A DNA stretch of 64,000 nucleotides, taken from positions 1 to 64,000 of the forward strand of contig JAKCWW010000355.1 of NCBI GenBank assembly GCA_026260175.1, given 5' to 3'. Below the pieces are notes generated by a model. That model was not told the origin of the DNA, did no database searches, and was given only the letters and a program-made list of their open reading frames with translations. The translations under genes and the position numbers were made by a program. Within the stretch, counting starts at the first letter, position 1; each line of letters starts with the position of its first letter. The stretch comes from Reticulitermes lucifugus (taxonomy: Eukaryota > Arthropoda > Insecta > Blattodea > Rhinotermitidae). Positions 24,640 to 35,374 of the stretch are shown here, piece after piece.

Positions 24640-26367
24640 ACGCGAAGAACCGTAACTTTCCCAATTATTGAGAACGCATTTGATTATATAAATGTGGTTC
24701 ATTTATCATTATGTACGTGACCTCGTTCTCACAGCAGGAACATTTGTGGATGCTCATATTACAGAACCATGCAAATTTACCGTGATATTAGGTAACGAAT
24801 ACAAATGGTGAGCTTCTCATTATGTAATGGTCCCTATGTTCTACTACTAAATGCCTCAAGCAAAAATAACAATACACAAAACGACTCAACAATAAAATAT
24901 TATAAAAATATCTAGCAATATGAGTTTAAAGCCACCGAGATACCAGCATGCGAACGAGGTGTTACAAATTCGCCTACACTCACTCACACAACAAAAAACC
25001 TTCGCAAATATTTCTCTAAGATCTATTTAATGCTATTATTACTTACACGCTCATATCTCCCGAGTGGCATATTTTGCACCTTTCATTTGCGTCACGCGTG
25101 CTACATATAACGGTCATCTTAAGTTATTGAATCGCCTTACCAATATCAGGTTAACATGGGCGCTAACGCTTCTGACGTGTACTCGGGAGGCGCTCATTTC
25201 GAATTTGGGGCGTAATATCGTGAAAGGGAATTTCGTAATTTTATTCAGTCCACCAAAACCAGTACTACCAGTACCACAATCGCTTCTTTCCATTCTCCTC
25301 CAATTGTTCGCAAACTTGTTACCCTACCGTTCGAAGATGCGTCTGAGCTACTAAGACAGCCGTCAAATAAAACCTAAATTAATGAATTAATAAGCCGGCT
25401 GAAACACATCGCACGGAGAGATGACTTATGAATCTGCGCAGTCGCACTTGCAACCAGAAGTCAAAGACCGCTGCTTCCTTGCCACACAAGACTCTGTCGC
25501 TTCTTCAGACCCACAGTGTACACAAACAAGTTGACACAAGCCAGAAAGAATCCTTGAAAACAAAATATAACTCACCCTCTGAGTTCTGTCCCGCCATTGT
25601 GACACATCATTACAACAGACGTTCTGCAAGAAATCAAAAGCAGAAATTAAAACATGTCACCATTACTTTAAAAGAAGCAGGGGATAGAAGCTTTAGCCAC
25701 TTTACTACAGAATAACACCAGAGAAAAACGCACGTAAAATGTGTAAGATTTGAAGGGTGAAATTTATCCCAAAAACATGTTTAAAAAACCCAGTCCCTAT
25801 CTACCAGAAATACGCTGCGTAACCATTTCGAGAACTGATCCTGTTAGAATAAAAATTGCCATTTATTTTGAGAATCACATAAAACCCATCAATATGTTAT
25901 GTGGGTGAAATAAGTGTTTAGCTAATATTCCAGTCAGGCTTGATCAGTCGGATTCACAAGTGCCTACACAACAAAATCCCCAGACAGTAATGTCACGATG
26001 GTGGTAGACCAGCAAGGAGAATGCCTGACAGAGGATATTTTACAGGACGTTCATTCAAACTTCTGTTCCTCCTCGAAATGTATAGTTAAACATTTAGTTT
26101 TTACAGCCCGTTCCATCAACTCTTAACCCACAAACTAGTCTTTCAATCGATTTTTCCGATGAGGTGTGTTTCTTCCCCCCTCTCCCTCCTCCCATAAGCT
26201 CCTTAATAGGGTGATAATTAACAATCCCTTTCTCGGAATTCTTTTTTTTACTTCACTATACTTATTTATTAGTCGAGTTGCAAGTACATTTCTTTTGGAT
26301 GTGACTGGTAACAACAGGTGGAACTCTTTCTACACGTTTATTCCGTCATAAAAGAAAAACCGTCAAA
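24640..26367. other. Anonymous stretch, no gene recognised
   Basis: No gene recognised. The 95-codon frame at 25428-25715 is rich in Arg, Lys, Ser and Thr but shows no domain, and its length is expected by chance. A C/T-rich run lies at about 26170-26195. Confidence 0.45.
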
Positions 26368-26400
26368 CACAACCACAATTTTTATTATCATTACATAAAA

Positions 26401-26448
26401 TATATTACAACATGTTTCGGCCGGAATTAACAATCATCAGGTAATATA
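26401..26448 (-). ncRNA. Hammerhead ribozyme-like motif, left arm of palindrome
   Basis: Read on minus, the order is TATATTAC, CTGATGA, a 15-nt spacer TTGTTAATTCCGGCC, GAA, ACATGT, T, GTAATATA. This is the layout of a type I hammerhead: stem I (8 bp, perfect), core CUGANGA, stem II, GAA, stem III starting with A15.1 and ending with U16.1, cleavage nucleotide H17 (here U), and the 3' half of stem I. ACATGT is self-complementary, a short stem III of the kind known in Penelope-like elements, where activity is thought to involve dimers. The weak point is stem II: pairing inside the spacer is poor, and a T lies between the core and the helix. Catalysis is an inference. Confidence 0.65.
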
Positions 26449-26509
26449 AAATACAAAAATACTTGGAAGGATAATTGCGACAGCAAGTTTTAGAAAGTGC
26501 TTTTCTATT

Positions 26510-26557
26510 TTGTATTCCTGATGATAGCCAATTCCAGTCGAAACATGTTGTAATATA
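26510..26557 (+). ncRNA. Hammerhead-like motif, right arm of palindrome
   Basis: Here the plus strand carries CTGATGA (26518-26524), spacer TAGCCAATTCCAGTC (26525-26539), GAA, ACATGT (26543-26548), H17 = T and GTAATATA (26550-26557). The conserved core matches the left-arm copy exactly. Stem I is damaged: the 5' half TTGTATTC no longer pairs well with GTAATATA. The spacer shares the AATTCC centre with the left copy. It is probably a non-functional sister of the 26401-26448 motif. Confidence 0.55.
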
Positions 26558-26590
26558 TTTTAAGTAATAATAATAAAAATTTTAGTTGTG

Positions 26591-26768
26591 AGCCTCCTGT
26601 AAAATGGGTACAGGATCTCTTCCCCAGGGGGTAAAGCGGCCGGGGCGTGGCGTCAACCACCGACTCCTATCTAGCACCGCGGTTGAAGAAAGAGTAGAGC
26701 TATACCTCCTTTCCCCCTCTGGGCCTTCATTGCCTGTTCTAGGGAGTCCATTACCTTTACCTTTATAA
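26591..26768 (+). mobile_element. SINE B fragment, 3' two thirds
   Basis: The fragment starts AGCCTCCTGTAAAATGGGTA, continues with GGGGGTAAAGCGGCCGGGGC, CAACCACCGACTCCTATCTA, CGCGGTTGAAGAAAGAGTAG and AGCTATACCTCCTTTCCCCC, and ends in an ACCTTT-like tail (about 26752-26766). The tRNA head is missing; the copy begins exactly where the palindromic element ends. Confidence 0.75.
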
Positions 26769-26899
26769 TTTATTTATTATCAAAACGGAATACACAAAGT
26801 AAAGGTTTATTCCAGCTTTTTGTCAAATACATACGTCCTCCACTATTCTGTAGTTCTTCACGCCTGTACATTCAGGTTACTCCTGCAGGTAAATTACCA

Positions 26900-27515
26900 A
26901 TATACCCCCCTCACCCATTTATCAGCTCAGTCACCCACACGTCAGGCTATTTATTCATTAATTTAGACATCCGTTCATCCAGTCATGAATCTGTTCATTA
27001 AACAATCCACCCAGGCGTCCATCCATTAATTTATTTATTTATTTACGCACCTGTTCGTTCATCCATCAATATATCAAGAATTCAGTAAGCCATCCATTCA
27101 CTCGCTCGCGCATACAGTAACTGATTCATCCAGTCACTCAACTATACATTCACGCATTTGTCAATCAATTGATACATTTATTTATAAAGTCAGTAATTTA
27201 TCAACATACTCATGTGCGTCATGTATCAATCGGTCCACTCAGCAGCTAATACAGTCATTCATAAATACCTTCCTTTGCCCATTCAATCATCCATTTATTT
27301 CTGGAGTTATTAGCCATTCACTCCACTTAGTAATTACTGCACCCATTCATGAATCTCTTCACCAATTCAGTCAAACAGTCATTAATTTTTCTGAAAGTTC
27401 ATCAGTTGTGCCACCTGTCTATTTACTTGTCCATGTGCACTCCGAAATGCATCCACTCATTCGTCTGTCCATTCACCCATCCATCCATCCCTCTAATCAG
27501 CCAGCCAACCACCTG
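26900..27515. repeat. Degenerate CATTCATC-type tandem tract
   Basis: For about 600 bp the sequence is dominated by imperfect 4- and 8-base words such as CATTCATC, CCATCCAT, TTCATTCA, TTTATTTATT and CAGTCATT. It looks like an old, much mutated tetranucleotide microsatellite. The frame at 27349-27534 (His/Ser/Pro-rich) is a translation of the tract and not a gene. Confidence 0.75.
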
Positions 27516-30485
27516 GCACTTAATCCAGAAGTAGGTGCCTATGCAATACCTAAATAATATAACCACAAATCGACTCACATTTTTTCCACTCGAATTATTT
27601 ACCTATAAAATACTGTTTAGAATAGCGGCCTGTGTAGTAAAACTCCCAAAACTTGTCTAAACACACATTTTTTATATTCCAGGTAAGAATCGCGTGATAC
27701 CTGTTTTGGCTTCTGCATCACTAGCATTTAAGGTAAGAGCATGTTTGAGTCAATTTCTTATTACACTTAACGAAGCGCTGTATATTGATCTTCATGTAGT
27801 GTACAGCCTTAAGCACTGTAATTTTACAACAAACTTGTATCGAATGGTAAATGAATTTGACTACTATGAAAGCATGTCAGGATATTACCAGGTCTTTAGA
27901 CAATTTTGTAATTACAGAACCTTTATTTAAACAAGCATAGTACAAAGCAAACCTACAGCCCGTTACGTGAAGTTTAGGAGTTATTGTGTAGGCCTCCCCT
28001 GTGTAGAACACTGATCGTGATGTAATATCATAACGCGCTGGATAGGCCTATGTCTACTTCCACCTAAATGACATGGTGTACACGCAGAAAGACGTTTCTG
28101 AGAGTCCGCCTCTTCCGATATTTTCGGTGAATGTGAATGTTCCACTTCTCAGATCTCAGATATTAAGACGGCATGATTGTAAAGAAAGTCCTACAAAAAA
28201 TAATCACAAATGTTAACGTGAAGGCTGTGTGGTGGCCAAGACTACTCTGCTACAGATCGAACAGGGTGGCGGGTCTAAACTGCTCCTGCAAGGAAACGAA
28301 TATTTAAAATGGCCAGAACATTAGCTTTGTGCCTGTGTGTTGCTCTGCCCCATTTGGTTGACAAGAAAAATTAATTGAGCCTAAAAACTATTCCTTGTAA
28401 CACCGGAACAAATTTATTTTCTAGAAGTGCTCCATAGCATTAAGAGTTCATATTCTCGTTCAAAACATACTAGACCCAAAATAAAAAAGCATACGAAGCA
28501 CATCAAATTTCACACTTTGCCAGTGGAACGTCTTCGTGAAAGTTTAGATTTTCTCTTCGTTAACTCCAACTGTCCTGCTTTTATAACAAGCCCATCCAAA
28601 AAAATGGGCCTCATTTATAAACCAAATGTTGTACAGAGTTTCAGGATTACCTTCAATTAAACCACCAAACGGAAAACAGCATTCTATTAGACGACCGATG
28701 TCATAATCATTCAATTACTGAACAATCTGTAGCTTGTAAAAAATAATCTTATAATCTTCGCTTCGAATTTTATTTTTTGTTCCCATAGTAAGGCCAGGCT
28801 CTTGACAGAGACGATAAACTGATTACCTTGCGAAGTTTCGAAGTGATTTCTGGTTTAAAACATACCAGTACATTTATATATTCGTACATAGGTTACAGGT
28901 CTCGGCTACTGGCCAACCTGAAAACCAGCAACATATATATACACGAATCTCAGAAGCATCTTTGCTAGTGAACCACGTCAATAATGAAAACAGAACAATG
29001 TTCATAATTACATAAAAGCCTACGTTTTCTTCTATCAGTTTTGTGATTAGTGTAAAATACCCCTTACTGTATATTTTGTCAGATATAAATTAAATTTTGG
29101 TGCTTTTAATTGCGTTCGAAATTTCCTTTGCCTGCTAATTTGTATACGTACAATGTTTCAAGTATAGGTTATGAAACACACTATTATTGTTATATTGGTG
29201 GGCAAGTCCTCTTGGTATACTGGTTGTGCAGACACTATCGGTTTTTATGTGCGTGTATAGTACGTGGGCTTTGCGTGGAAAATAAATAAAATCAGCAGAG
29301 AATACGAGTAAATAAGTAAATGAGAAAGTTTCTTGGTTGGTGGGCACAGTAATTATCTCACTAGGTTAATACCTTTTAATTTAACACGATCGCTAATACT
29401 TCTGTTGTTAGGATGATGTAGGTATGCTTGATGTCAATAACAACACCAAACATAGTTTCACAAAAGCGCATAATTATAGGGTGACACAAGTAGCGCTTCT
29501 TTACAAGGGACAAAGGAAATCCTATTACATTACTCTCTTGGCTCTAAGCCAAAAGTTAACAAGTTCATACTGCCATAACCACTTAATGGGAATTGTAGAT
29601 TTGTTGACACTATCACTGCCGCAATCTGATGACTGCCCTTTACATTGAATTTTCTATCCAATTGAAGCAGATTTACATATATTCGAAGTAAAGTTTACGA
29701 GTACCTTGAGTTTAATGTAATTCTAGAAATCTGAAATTTTTTGCACGAAACAAATTAACTTTTACACGTAAATCTGACTTAGGAATTCACGGTAACTGCA
29801 TGAATTCACACTTAACTTCCGCGTTATTTAACAACGCTACAAGAAATTGATACGTTATAATTCTGTATTGAATTTTTCACTCCTAGACTGTGACTACGAA
29901 ACACTGCAACATTTAGAGAACTTAAATTTGTTAATCCAGAAATATAATAATGCTGTATCTAGTTACTGAGTTTCATATTTAGTTTCTCTCTATAATACAT
30001 CACATTTCAAAATCAGTCTCTGTATTCAGTTCAAATACATATCAGTTTCAAAATAATGAAAGTTCCGAACTAATTTTTCTCACCGGATGAGAGTGCGTTA
30101 GTTATACAAGATGTACTCCTGCAGTAACTTCACTTGCGTAAAAAGTTCAGGGTATTTGACCACTTCGTTTCTATTTAATGATTCTGCATCACCTGTAAAA
30201 TTAGGGAGAGTTGGGACAAATATATAAATTAAAAAGTTGTAACCTATTCGAACATGTTCTGAAGACACTACTTAAGGAACGTAAAAAATTACGTAACAAT
30301 AACTAAAATGCACAGTTAAATGCCACCTCATGTAAGGTTTAACAGGTGAAATTTAGCTCACGATTTTTGCATTCAAATCCCTCCTTACGCAATATCGATA
30401 ACCACATGCAAATCTCAGTCTAAGGTACAGAAACTCTTCAGTTAAAATAGCGTTTTAAATAAAATAAAGTAGATAGATACGAGAT
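27516..30485. other. Anonymous stretch, no gene recognised
   Basis: No gene recognised. Frames at 27694-27930 and 28427-28660 each follow a pyrimidine-rich stretch ending in AG (TTTTTATATTCCAG, TTTATTTTCTAG) that resembles a splice acceptor. Neither shows a recognisable domain, so they are not called as exons. The rest is AT-rich sequence without named repeats. Confidence 0.4.
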
Positions 30486-30487
30486 AT

Positions 30488-30610
30488 GAGTTTCTCACAG
30501 TGGCGTTGCTGAATATTCAGGTCTTCTAAGATATTGCGCCGCGCTGACTGTCAGACAGTTATCAACGTTTCGAGGGCGCTACGATCTTTTGAAATATCGG
30601 TACAGTCGAC
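30488..30610 (-). repeat. Repeat remnant with ACGTTTCG motif
   Basis: The stretch TTTCTCACAGTGGCGTTGCT at 30491 is matched near 53.93 kb. About 70 bp further on, GACTGTCAGACAGTTATCAA runs into CGTTTCG. On minus this reads CGAAACGTTGATAACTGTC, like the 3' side of the CTGAAGA-type hammerhead motif at 49.6 kb, but the core here is too decayed to call. It is probably a fragment of the same or a related small repeat. Confidence 0.4.
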
Positions 30611-30847
30611 ACAGCGTAGTATCACAGAAGATATAAATATCTAACTAGTTGGATACTTATCAAATAACTGGAAAATATATAAATTTACTGTAAGGACCAA
30701 CACAGCACAAACACGATCGGTAGAACAAACTTTAGTTTAATGCACTTCGTCTATGTTTCGGCCAGACTGAACCACCATGAAGAAGATGTAAAATACAAAG
30801 TAGAAATTACTTAAATTTTACTTTGAAAACTATTGTCTTAAGTCAGC

Positions 30848-31528
30848 GTGCCTATTACAGAGTATAGTTTTATAGTAATATGTTGCCAAAATCGTTATGA
30901 AACCTTTAAAAATGCAAAATTCACAAATGGAAAGCCGTTTATATTTACATTTCTGGATCGAGAAGATTCACACTGTTGTACCTCTATCCAGAAACGTTTC
31001 AAGAAACGACCCTTTGTTAAACATTCTTTCACGATGGTTTACGGCGTTAATTCTTGTGAAAGGCACAACAATAAACGCGGTCCTTCCGTTGAAAACCGGC
31101 TGTCTCCGGGTACGGAACTTTTGTTCCCATTCTACATCGAGAAAAATTACGATGCGGAAACAGAACAAAAGAAAAAGGAGCTACAGAAATGTGAAGAAAG
31201 GAGCACGAAGAAGGAAGAGACACGCGTGCTTTTTTATATTGCAGAATATCAGGTACGGCTTTATTTGCCCTTCGTTTTGCATCGATTCCAATGTTCCTGC
31301 CAGCACCGAACGTGTCTTCCTACTCACAGCCTGTTTATTCTGCGGCTCAAGAGAACAAACTTGCAGTTTGTAGTTGCGGTGTTTCATGTACTTGCATGTG
31401 TACTTATGTGGTGTGGTTATTACGAATGTACATCAATAATTACTCAATTTGCTGATTCGTTCCTCTGCTTAAGTTCCACCATTACAATTTGTAAGTCAAA
31501 TTTATCGACCCCTATCTCGAAGTACTGA
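30848..31528 (+). other. Long unexplained open frame in a CpG-rich patch
   Basis: A frame of 226 codons runs from 30848 (GTG; first ATG at residue 63, about 31034) to a stop at 31528. It is the longest in the window. The middle is charged (KKKELQKCEERSTKKEE, about residues 108-124), followed by a hydrophobic, Cys-rich stretch with LQFVVAVFHVLACVLMW, which could be one membrane segment. I recognise no domain. The patch at 30970-31220 has many CpGs, and another plus frame (30897-31373) and two minus frames are open too, so composition may explain part of the length. No splice sites, polyadenylation signal or promoter are clear. It could be an unrecognised exon, a repeat remnant, or chance. Confidence 0.25.
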
Positions 31529-31529
31529 A

Positions 31530-32640
31530 GCGTTGGCCGTTTGCAATTGTTGCCACAAACAAGATCCTGATGACTTACGTACACACTTTTGCACGTTGAT
31601 GTTGCATGTTTCATTATTGCCAACAGACAAAAATAAATATGGGTCTCGAAGGACAATTGATTTTTATTTTAAGTGTGTTACACAAAACAAAATGTTTAAC
31701 ATATGTTCAGGAATCAGTCACTGACAACTCCCTTCCATCGAAATTCGAAATTAGGCTAAGTGACAAGCTAATGTTCATGACAGTCTTCGGTACCAATTTA
31801 AAAGTTCCACTTTTATATTTTCCTGAAGGAACTGGGCTAAAATCACGGTAACTCCAATCGGACGAGTTTTATTGATTTATCTGGTGGTCCGCCACACAAA
31901 CAGACCCATAGTACTGGGCACACAGATGTGTTCTGCATATCAAGGTTCCTCGGTGAATTACTAAACTGCTGAGACATTTGTGGGACCAAGAAAAACGCTA
32001 AGGTAAGGAAAGAACTGGACTGTAAAAGGCGATAAAATGCATTACAAAGAGATAAAAAATGTGCAGATAGACATGGAGACGGAAGATGCTACAACACAAT
32101 GAGAGAAGGGATGAACATCTCTTCGTGCAATAAACTAAGGGGGAAGTAACTGAATTGGACCAACAGAGTAAACAAGATACAAGTAGGCATGTGTGTGTGC
32201 GTGTGTACATGGGTGTATGTGAGTGTGTGTTTACGTATGCATAATATTCTGGGACTCAGAAAGGGTAAAAAATTTGAAGATATAGAGTGGATCTCGAGAA
32301 AGAAATGACCACGCAACAAGGTTCAGGCAGGTACTTGATATTTTGAATTCCTAAGTTCATACAGATAGTGAAAGAATAGGATTATGCACTAATGAATAGA
32401 TTACATGGAAACAACGTATAAAATACCCCGACAATTTTTGCAGTAAAGGACAATCACATTTTTTGCAGAAAATCTCAGACAAACTAGCAACGAGCAAATA
32501 GCAATCATTTGTGTCCGTGAAACAGAGTTTAGTAAATCATACACGAACCGTAGTCAGAACCTAAATTTAGAAATTTGTCGTGAGAGGAAGAAATATTTTG
32601 GTCATGTTAAAAAGGAAAATAGAGTATCATAATATTGCCG
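31530..32640. other. Anonymous stretch with a degenerate GT run
   Basis: No gene recognised. A degenerate GT-rich run lies at about 32189-32236. At about 32583-32625 a frame reads RERKKYFGHVKKEN, loosely like the KYFGHVxR words seen after some LINE reverse transcriptases. This is too short to call. Confidence 0.4.
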
Positions 32641-32644
32641 TCGT

Positions 32645-32935
32645 ATTTCACAGTCGGCAGAGTGACTAGATTGCGGACCGGACGACTTTGGATTGGAGGA
32701 TCAATTCCCGGCAGGGGTAAGAGATTTCTTTCTTATCCAGGCGTTCAGATCGGCCCTGAGGCCCACCTAGCCTCTTATTCAGTGGTCACCGGGAGACTTT
32801 TCTCGGGGGTAAAGTGGCCGCGGTGTGAAGGTGTCCACTCACCTCCAACTAGCGTCAAAGTTAAAAGTCTGTAGAGCTATAAATTAACTCCCCTATACCT
32901 TGGTGCACAATTAACCACACGGGAAATGTTACAGA
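32645..32935 (+). mobile_element. SINE B copy, full length or nearly so
   Basis: A box A-like CGGCAGAGTGACTAG (about 32654-32668) and a box B-like GGATCAATTCCCGG (about 32697-32710) form the tRNA-like head. GCAGGGGTAAGAGATTTCTT and GGCCCACCTAGCCTCTTATT follow. The body has GGGGGTAAAGTGGCCGCGGT, CCACTCACCTCCAACTAGCG, TCAAAGTTAAAAGTCTGTAG and AGCTATAAATTAACTCCCCT. It is the most complete representative of the family here and a good reference for the broken copies. Confidence 0.75.
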
Positions 32936-32939
32936 TTAA

Positions 32940-34485
32940 GTAAATAATGAAGTAAAGTGCAGTGACATCCAAGCAATAAACAAGTTAATGTCCTTCAGAA
33001 GGTATGTTATTAATTTGTCGAAACAGATTAAAGTGTATTCTTATAAGCAACACAAGAAGCTAATTAGTGTCGCATAAGGTGCTGATACTATAAGCCTAAA
33101 ACAGAGGCAAAGCGAAGAGAATTGCTGCATTTAACTACGGATTGAGACACTTCGGGCATACAAGGCTGGCGTCTAATAGTTCTCATGATATCCTTGTTCT
33201 CTGACTACCAACCAAATCGAAGTTTCATTTGTCTTAACCACGACACTACTGTGAGCGATGTGATGTCCTGTTTTATAATGTCCTTATAATTATTTTATAT
33301 AATTTCGTTTTTATTTCATACACTTAAAGTAAACGTATGTCGGACGGTGTTTATGATTATTACAGCCTTTTACACGATTTATAAAGCCTGCTCTCAATAA
33401 GTTAACAGCCCGCTAACTTTGAAAGCAGGACATGCTAGATAAGGGCAAATAAAAGGTTATGACGTAACTAGATACGACCTAAATTCGGCAGACTGTTTCT
33501 ATTTTTGGCCTCCTGTACCGAATTTCTTTAGAAAAGAGAAAGAAAATTACGAGTTGATACGCGCAAAACGACAGACGGAAAAATACATTGAAAACACCTT
33601 CCTGTCAAGCGTTTTCTTCTTCAGGCATATTCCTTTACTGATCGAGGCATCTATTCAGAACCAATGGTTATTACACACAGAACTATTCAGAATCAGATCT
33701 GACCTAAAGCGAATTTAAATTTCTTCCTGGTCATAGCATTTATCCTGTACCGTACAGTTCTTGTAACACTTCAAATCTTCCCTCCGCAGTAATTCACGGC
33801 GTTACTTCCACCATAGACAGAAAGCTACGCAGTCATGTTTCGGTTGCCATAACCTTCTTAATGAAGGTTGGGTGCAGTCAGGAGAGATGAGGTTGGCATT
33901 AAAATGGGAGAGGCTTTAGGAGGTGTATCCTACCACATACGAACGGGCGTTATTTATCTTTCACATTAAGTACATAATGCAAAACAATTTACTTCCATAC
34001 AACTGAATTAACAACCGAAAAGTAATTAGAAACTATTCTATGACACGAATCAGTGCTTACTATTGTATAATTACCTTTCTGAAATGCCGTGAAGCAGAAT
34101 TATGAACTTTCCTGACTGTAAACGACTTAACACCCTTAATTTTCGTTTTTAACTAATTAAACAGTAATTACACTTTACGTCGTTATTATAGCCTCGTACT
34201 CTGGAATCCAGAAAGCTGTTTCGAGCTAGCAGTTAAACACGTACTTGTAAAGTGCTGTAGGGTGCTGCACTGCACTTCTTGACGTGTCAAACTTTGCAAA
34301 ACAGATGATGCACAGCACAGCGCAACACTTGAAGGCAAAACTAAAAAATTAATAAACATAATGGGAAAACGATAATTTATTTAGAATACCGTACTTCCAA
34401 AAACTAGTCTATGTAACAAGAAACGTCACTGTTTGTAATATGTAGAATTTAACATCTAATATTTTGTGGTGTGTGTCACGTTTTG
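32940..34485. other. Anonymous stretch with one weak hammerhead-like motif
   Basis: No gene recognised. On minus at about 33831-33862 a core-like ATTAAGA, then A, a 4-bp stem GGTT/AACC with loop ATGGC, then GAA and ACATGA resembles the hammerhead motifs elsewhere in the window. Two core positions differ and the end of stem III is lost. Confidence 0.4.
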
Positions 34486-34489
34486 GTTA

Positions 34490-34605
34490 TGGGGAGGTGG
34501 CCGAGGTTTTATCTCAGCCCCAAAACTGGAATTTTCCCTTTGAGTGTTATCCAGTGGATGGCCGGGACTATTTTCTAGGAGGTAAAGTGGCCAGATAAAA
34601 AACCA
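34490..34605 (+). mobile_element. SINE B fragment
   Basis: TGGATGGCCGGGACTATTTT followed by CTAGGAGGTAAAGTGGCCAG matches the family's GGGACT...TTTCTCGGGGGTAAAGTGGCCG block in the copy at 32.8 kb. No tRNA head and no 3' end remain. Confidence 0.5.
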
Positions 34606-34949
34606 GACTTATTACTTCCAGCAAAATACAATGTTTAGAAGCCTCTTACAGGACGCAAAAGCGGAAATTTCCTGGCTGTCTAACCACCTACCGTAGCTTG
34701 AAGCTAAACGCCTGCCTAAAAAAACACGCATTTTGAAATGTTACCATATAGCGGATATTAAACACAAACGCTCTCAATTGACCAGGCCCAAGCCTCAGTA
34801 AACTGCAGAGCCATAACACTCGTATACTCGTATGCTTCCGTATCATTTTGGTTTCTATGAAGGACAAAGTTTGGGGTTCATATTATACCTAAACTGTTAT
34901 GTGGTATAACCAATTACGTATGGTTCCTACATAAACTGTCTATTAGCTA

Positions 34950-35370
34950 TGACTTGTACTCCTTACAAGATATTATTCGAGTGTGCAAATGAAGAAGGGG
35001 AAGATGGAGGGGGCACATGGCACATATAGGGAGATGAGAAATGTATGAAGAATTTTTTTGGAAACCTGAAGGAGACCACTTGGAAAAGCAAGCAGTAGAT
35101 GGAAGGATAATATTAAAAGGCATCCTAAAGAGATAGGACGGAGGAAGGGGACTGAACAGATTTGATCAGGATAAAAAAGAGTAATGAACTTCAGGCTGCC
35201 ATAAAGTGCAGGGAATTTCTGGACTAGCTCAGGAACTTCTGCTTCTTCGGTGGCACTACAGTCCAATGCGGACCTTCGCCTCCTAGCTCAGGAACTATTC
35301 GCTTCTAAAGAAAGCCTCTGTTACATGATGTTTTTCAGTCAGTCAGTTAGTCAGTTGCACGTATTAAATA
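34950..35370 (+). mobile_element. LINE family A 3' end
   Basis: Plus-strand translations, spread over frames, read LYSLQDIIRVCK, GHMAHIGR, KPEGDHLEKQAVDGRIILK and FDQDKKE. These fit the family A order LYSSPDIIRVIKSRR, AGHVARMG, GKPEGKRPLGRPRRRWEDNI and LAQDRDxW. The 3' part AAGTGCAGGGAATTTCTGGA, CTAGCTCAGGAAC and AAGAAAGCCTCTGTTACATG is well kept and is followed by a CAGTCAGTTAGTCAGTT run. The 97-codon minus frame at 34973-35266 is its antisense shadow. Confidence 0.75.
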
Positions 35371-35374
35371 TTTA

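Larger units (their letters stand above)
26368..26590. repeat. 223-bp palindromic element with long inverted arms
   Basis: The left border begins CACAACCACAATTTTTATTA. The right border, read in reverse complement, begins CACAACTAAAATTTTTATTA. The outer 41 bp of the arms differ at four positions, and the similarity continues inward through AAAATATATTACAACATGTT to the middle at about 26448-26517. Each arm carries a hammerhead-like motif, facing outward from the centre. The form fits either a foldback MITE-like element or a head-to-head pair of one small repeat. No clear target-site duplication is seen. The right border abuts a SINE B fragment directly. Confidence 0.85.

Noticed and set aside
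30740-30792. Possible further hammerhead-like motif on minus (CCGAAACATAG with GGTTCAGTCTGGCC before it)
   Set aside because: Neither the CTGATGA-like core nor stem III is convincing, and stem I cannot be placed with confidence.
32583-32630. LINE remnant reading KKYFGHVKKEN
   Set aside because: Only about 14 residues match a common LINE word; too short to support a call.
34973-35266. 97-codon minus-strand frame
   Set aside because: It is the antisense of a LINE family A 3' end, which is recognisable on plus.
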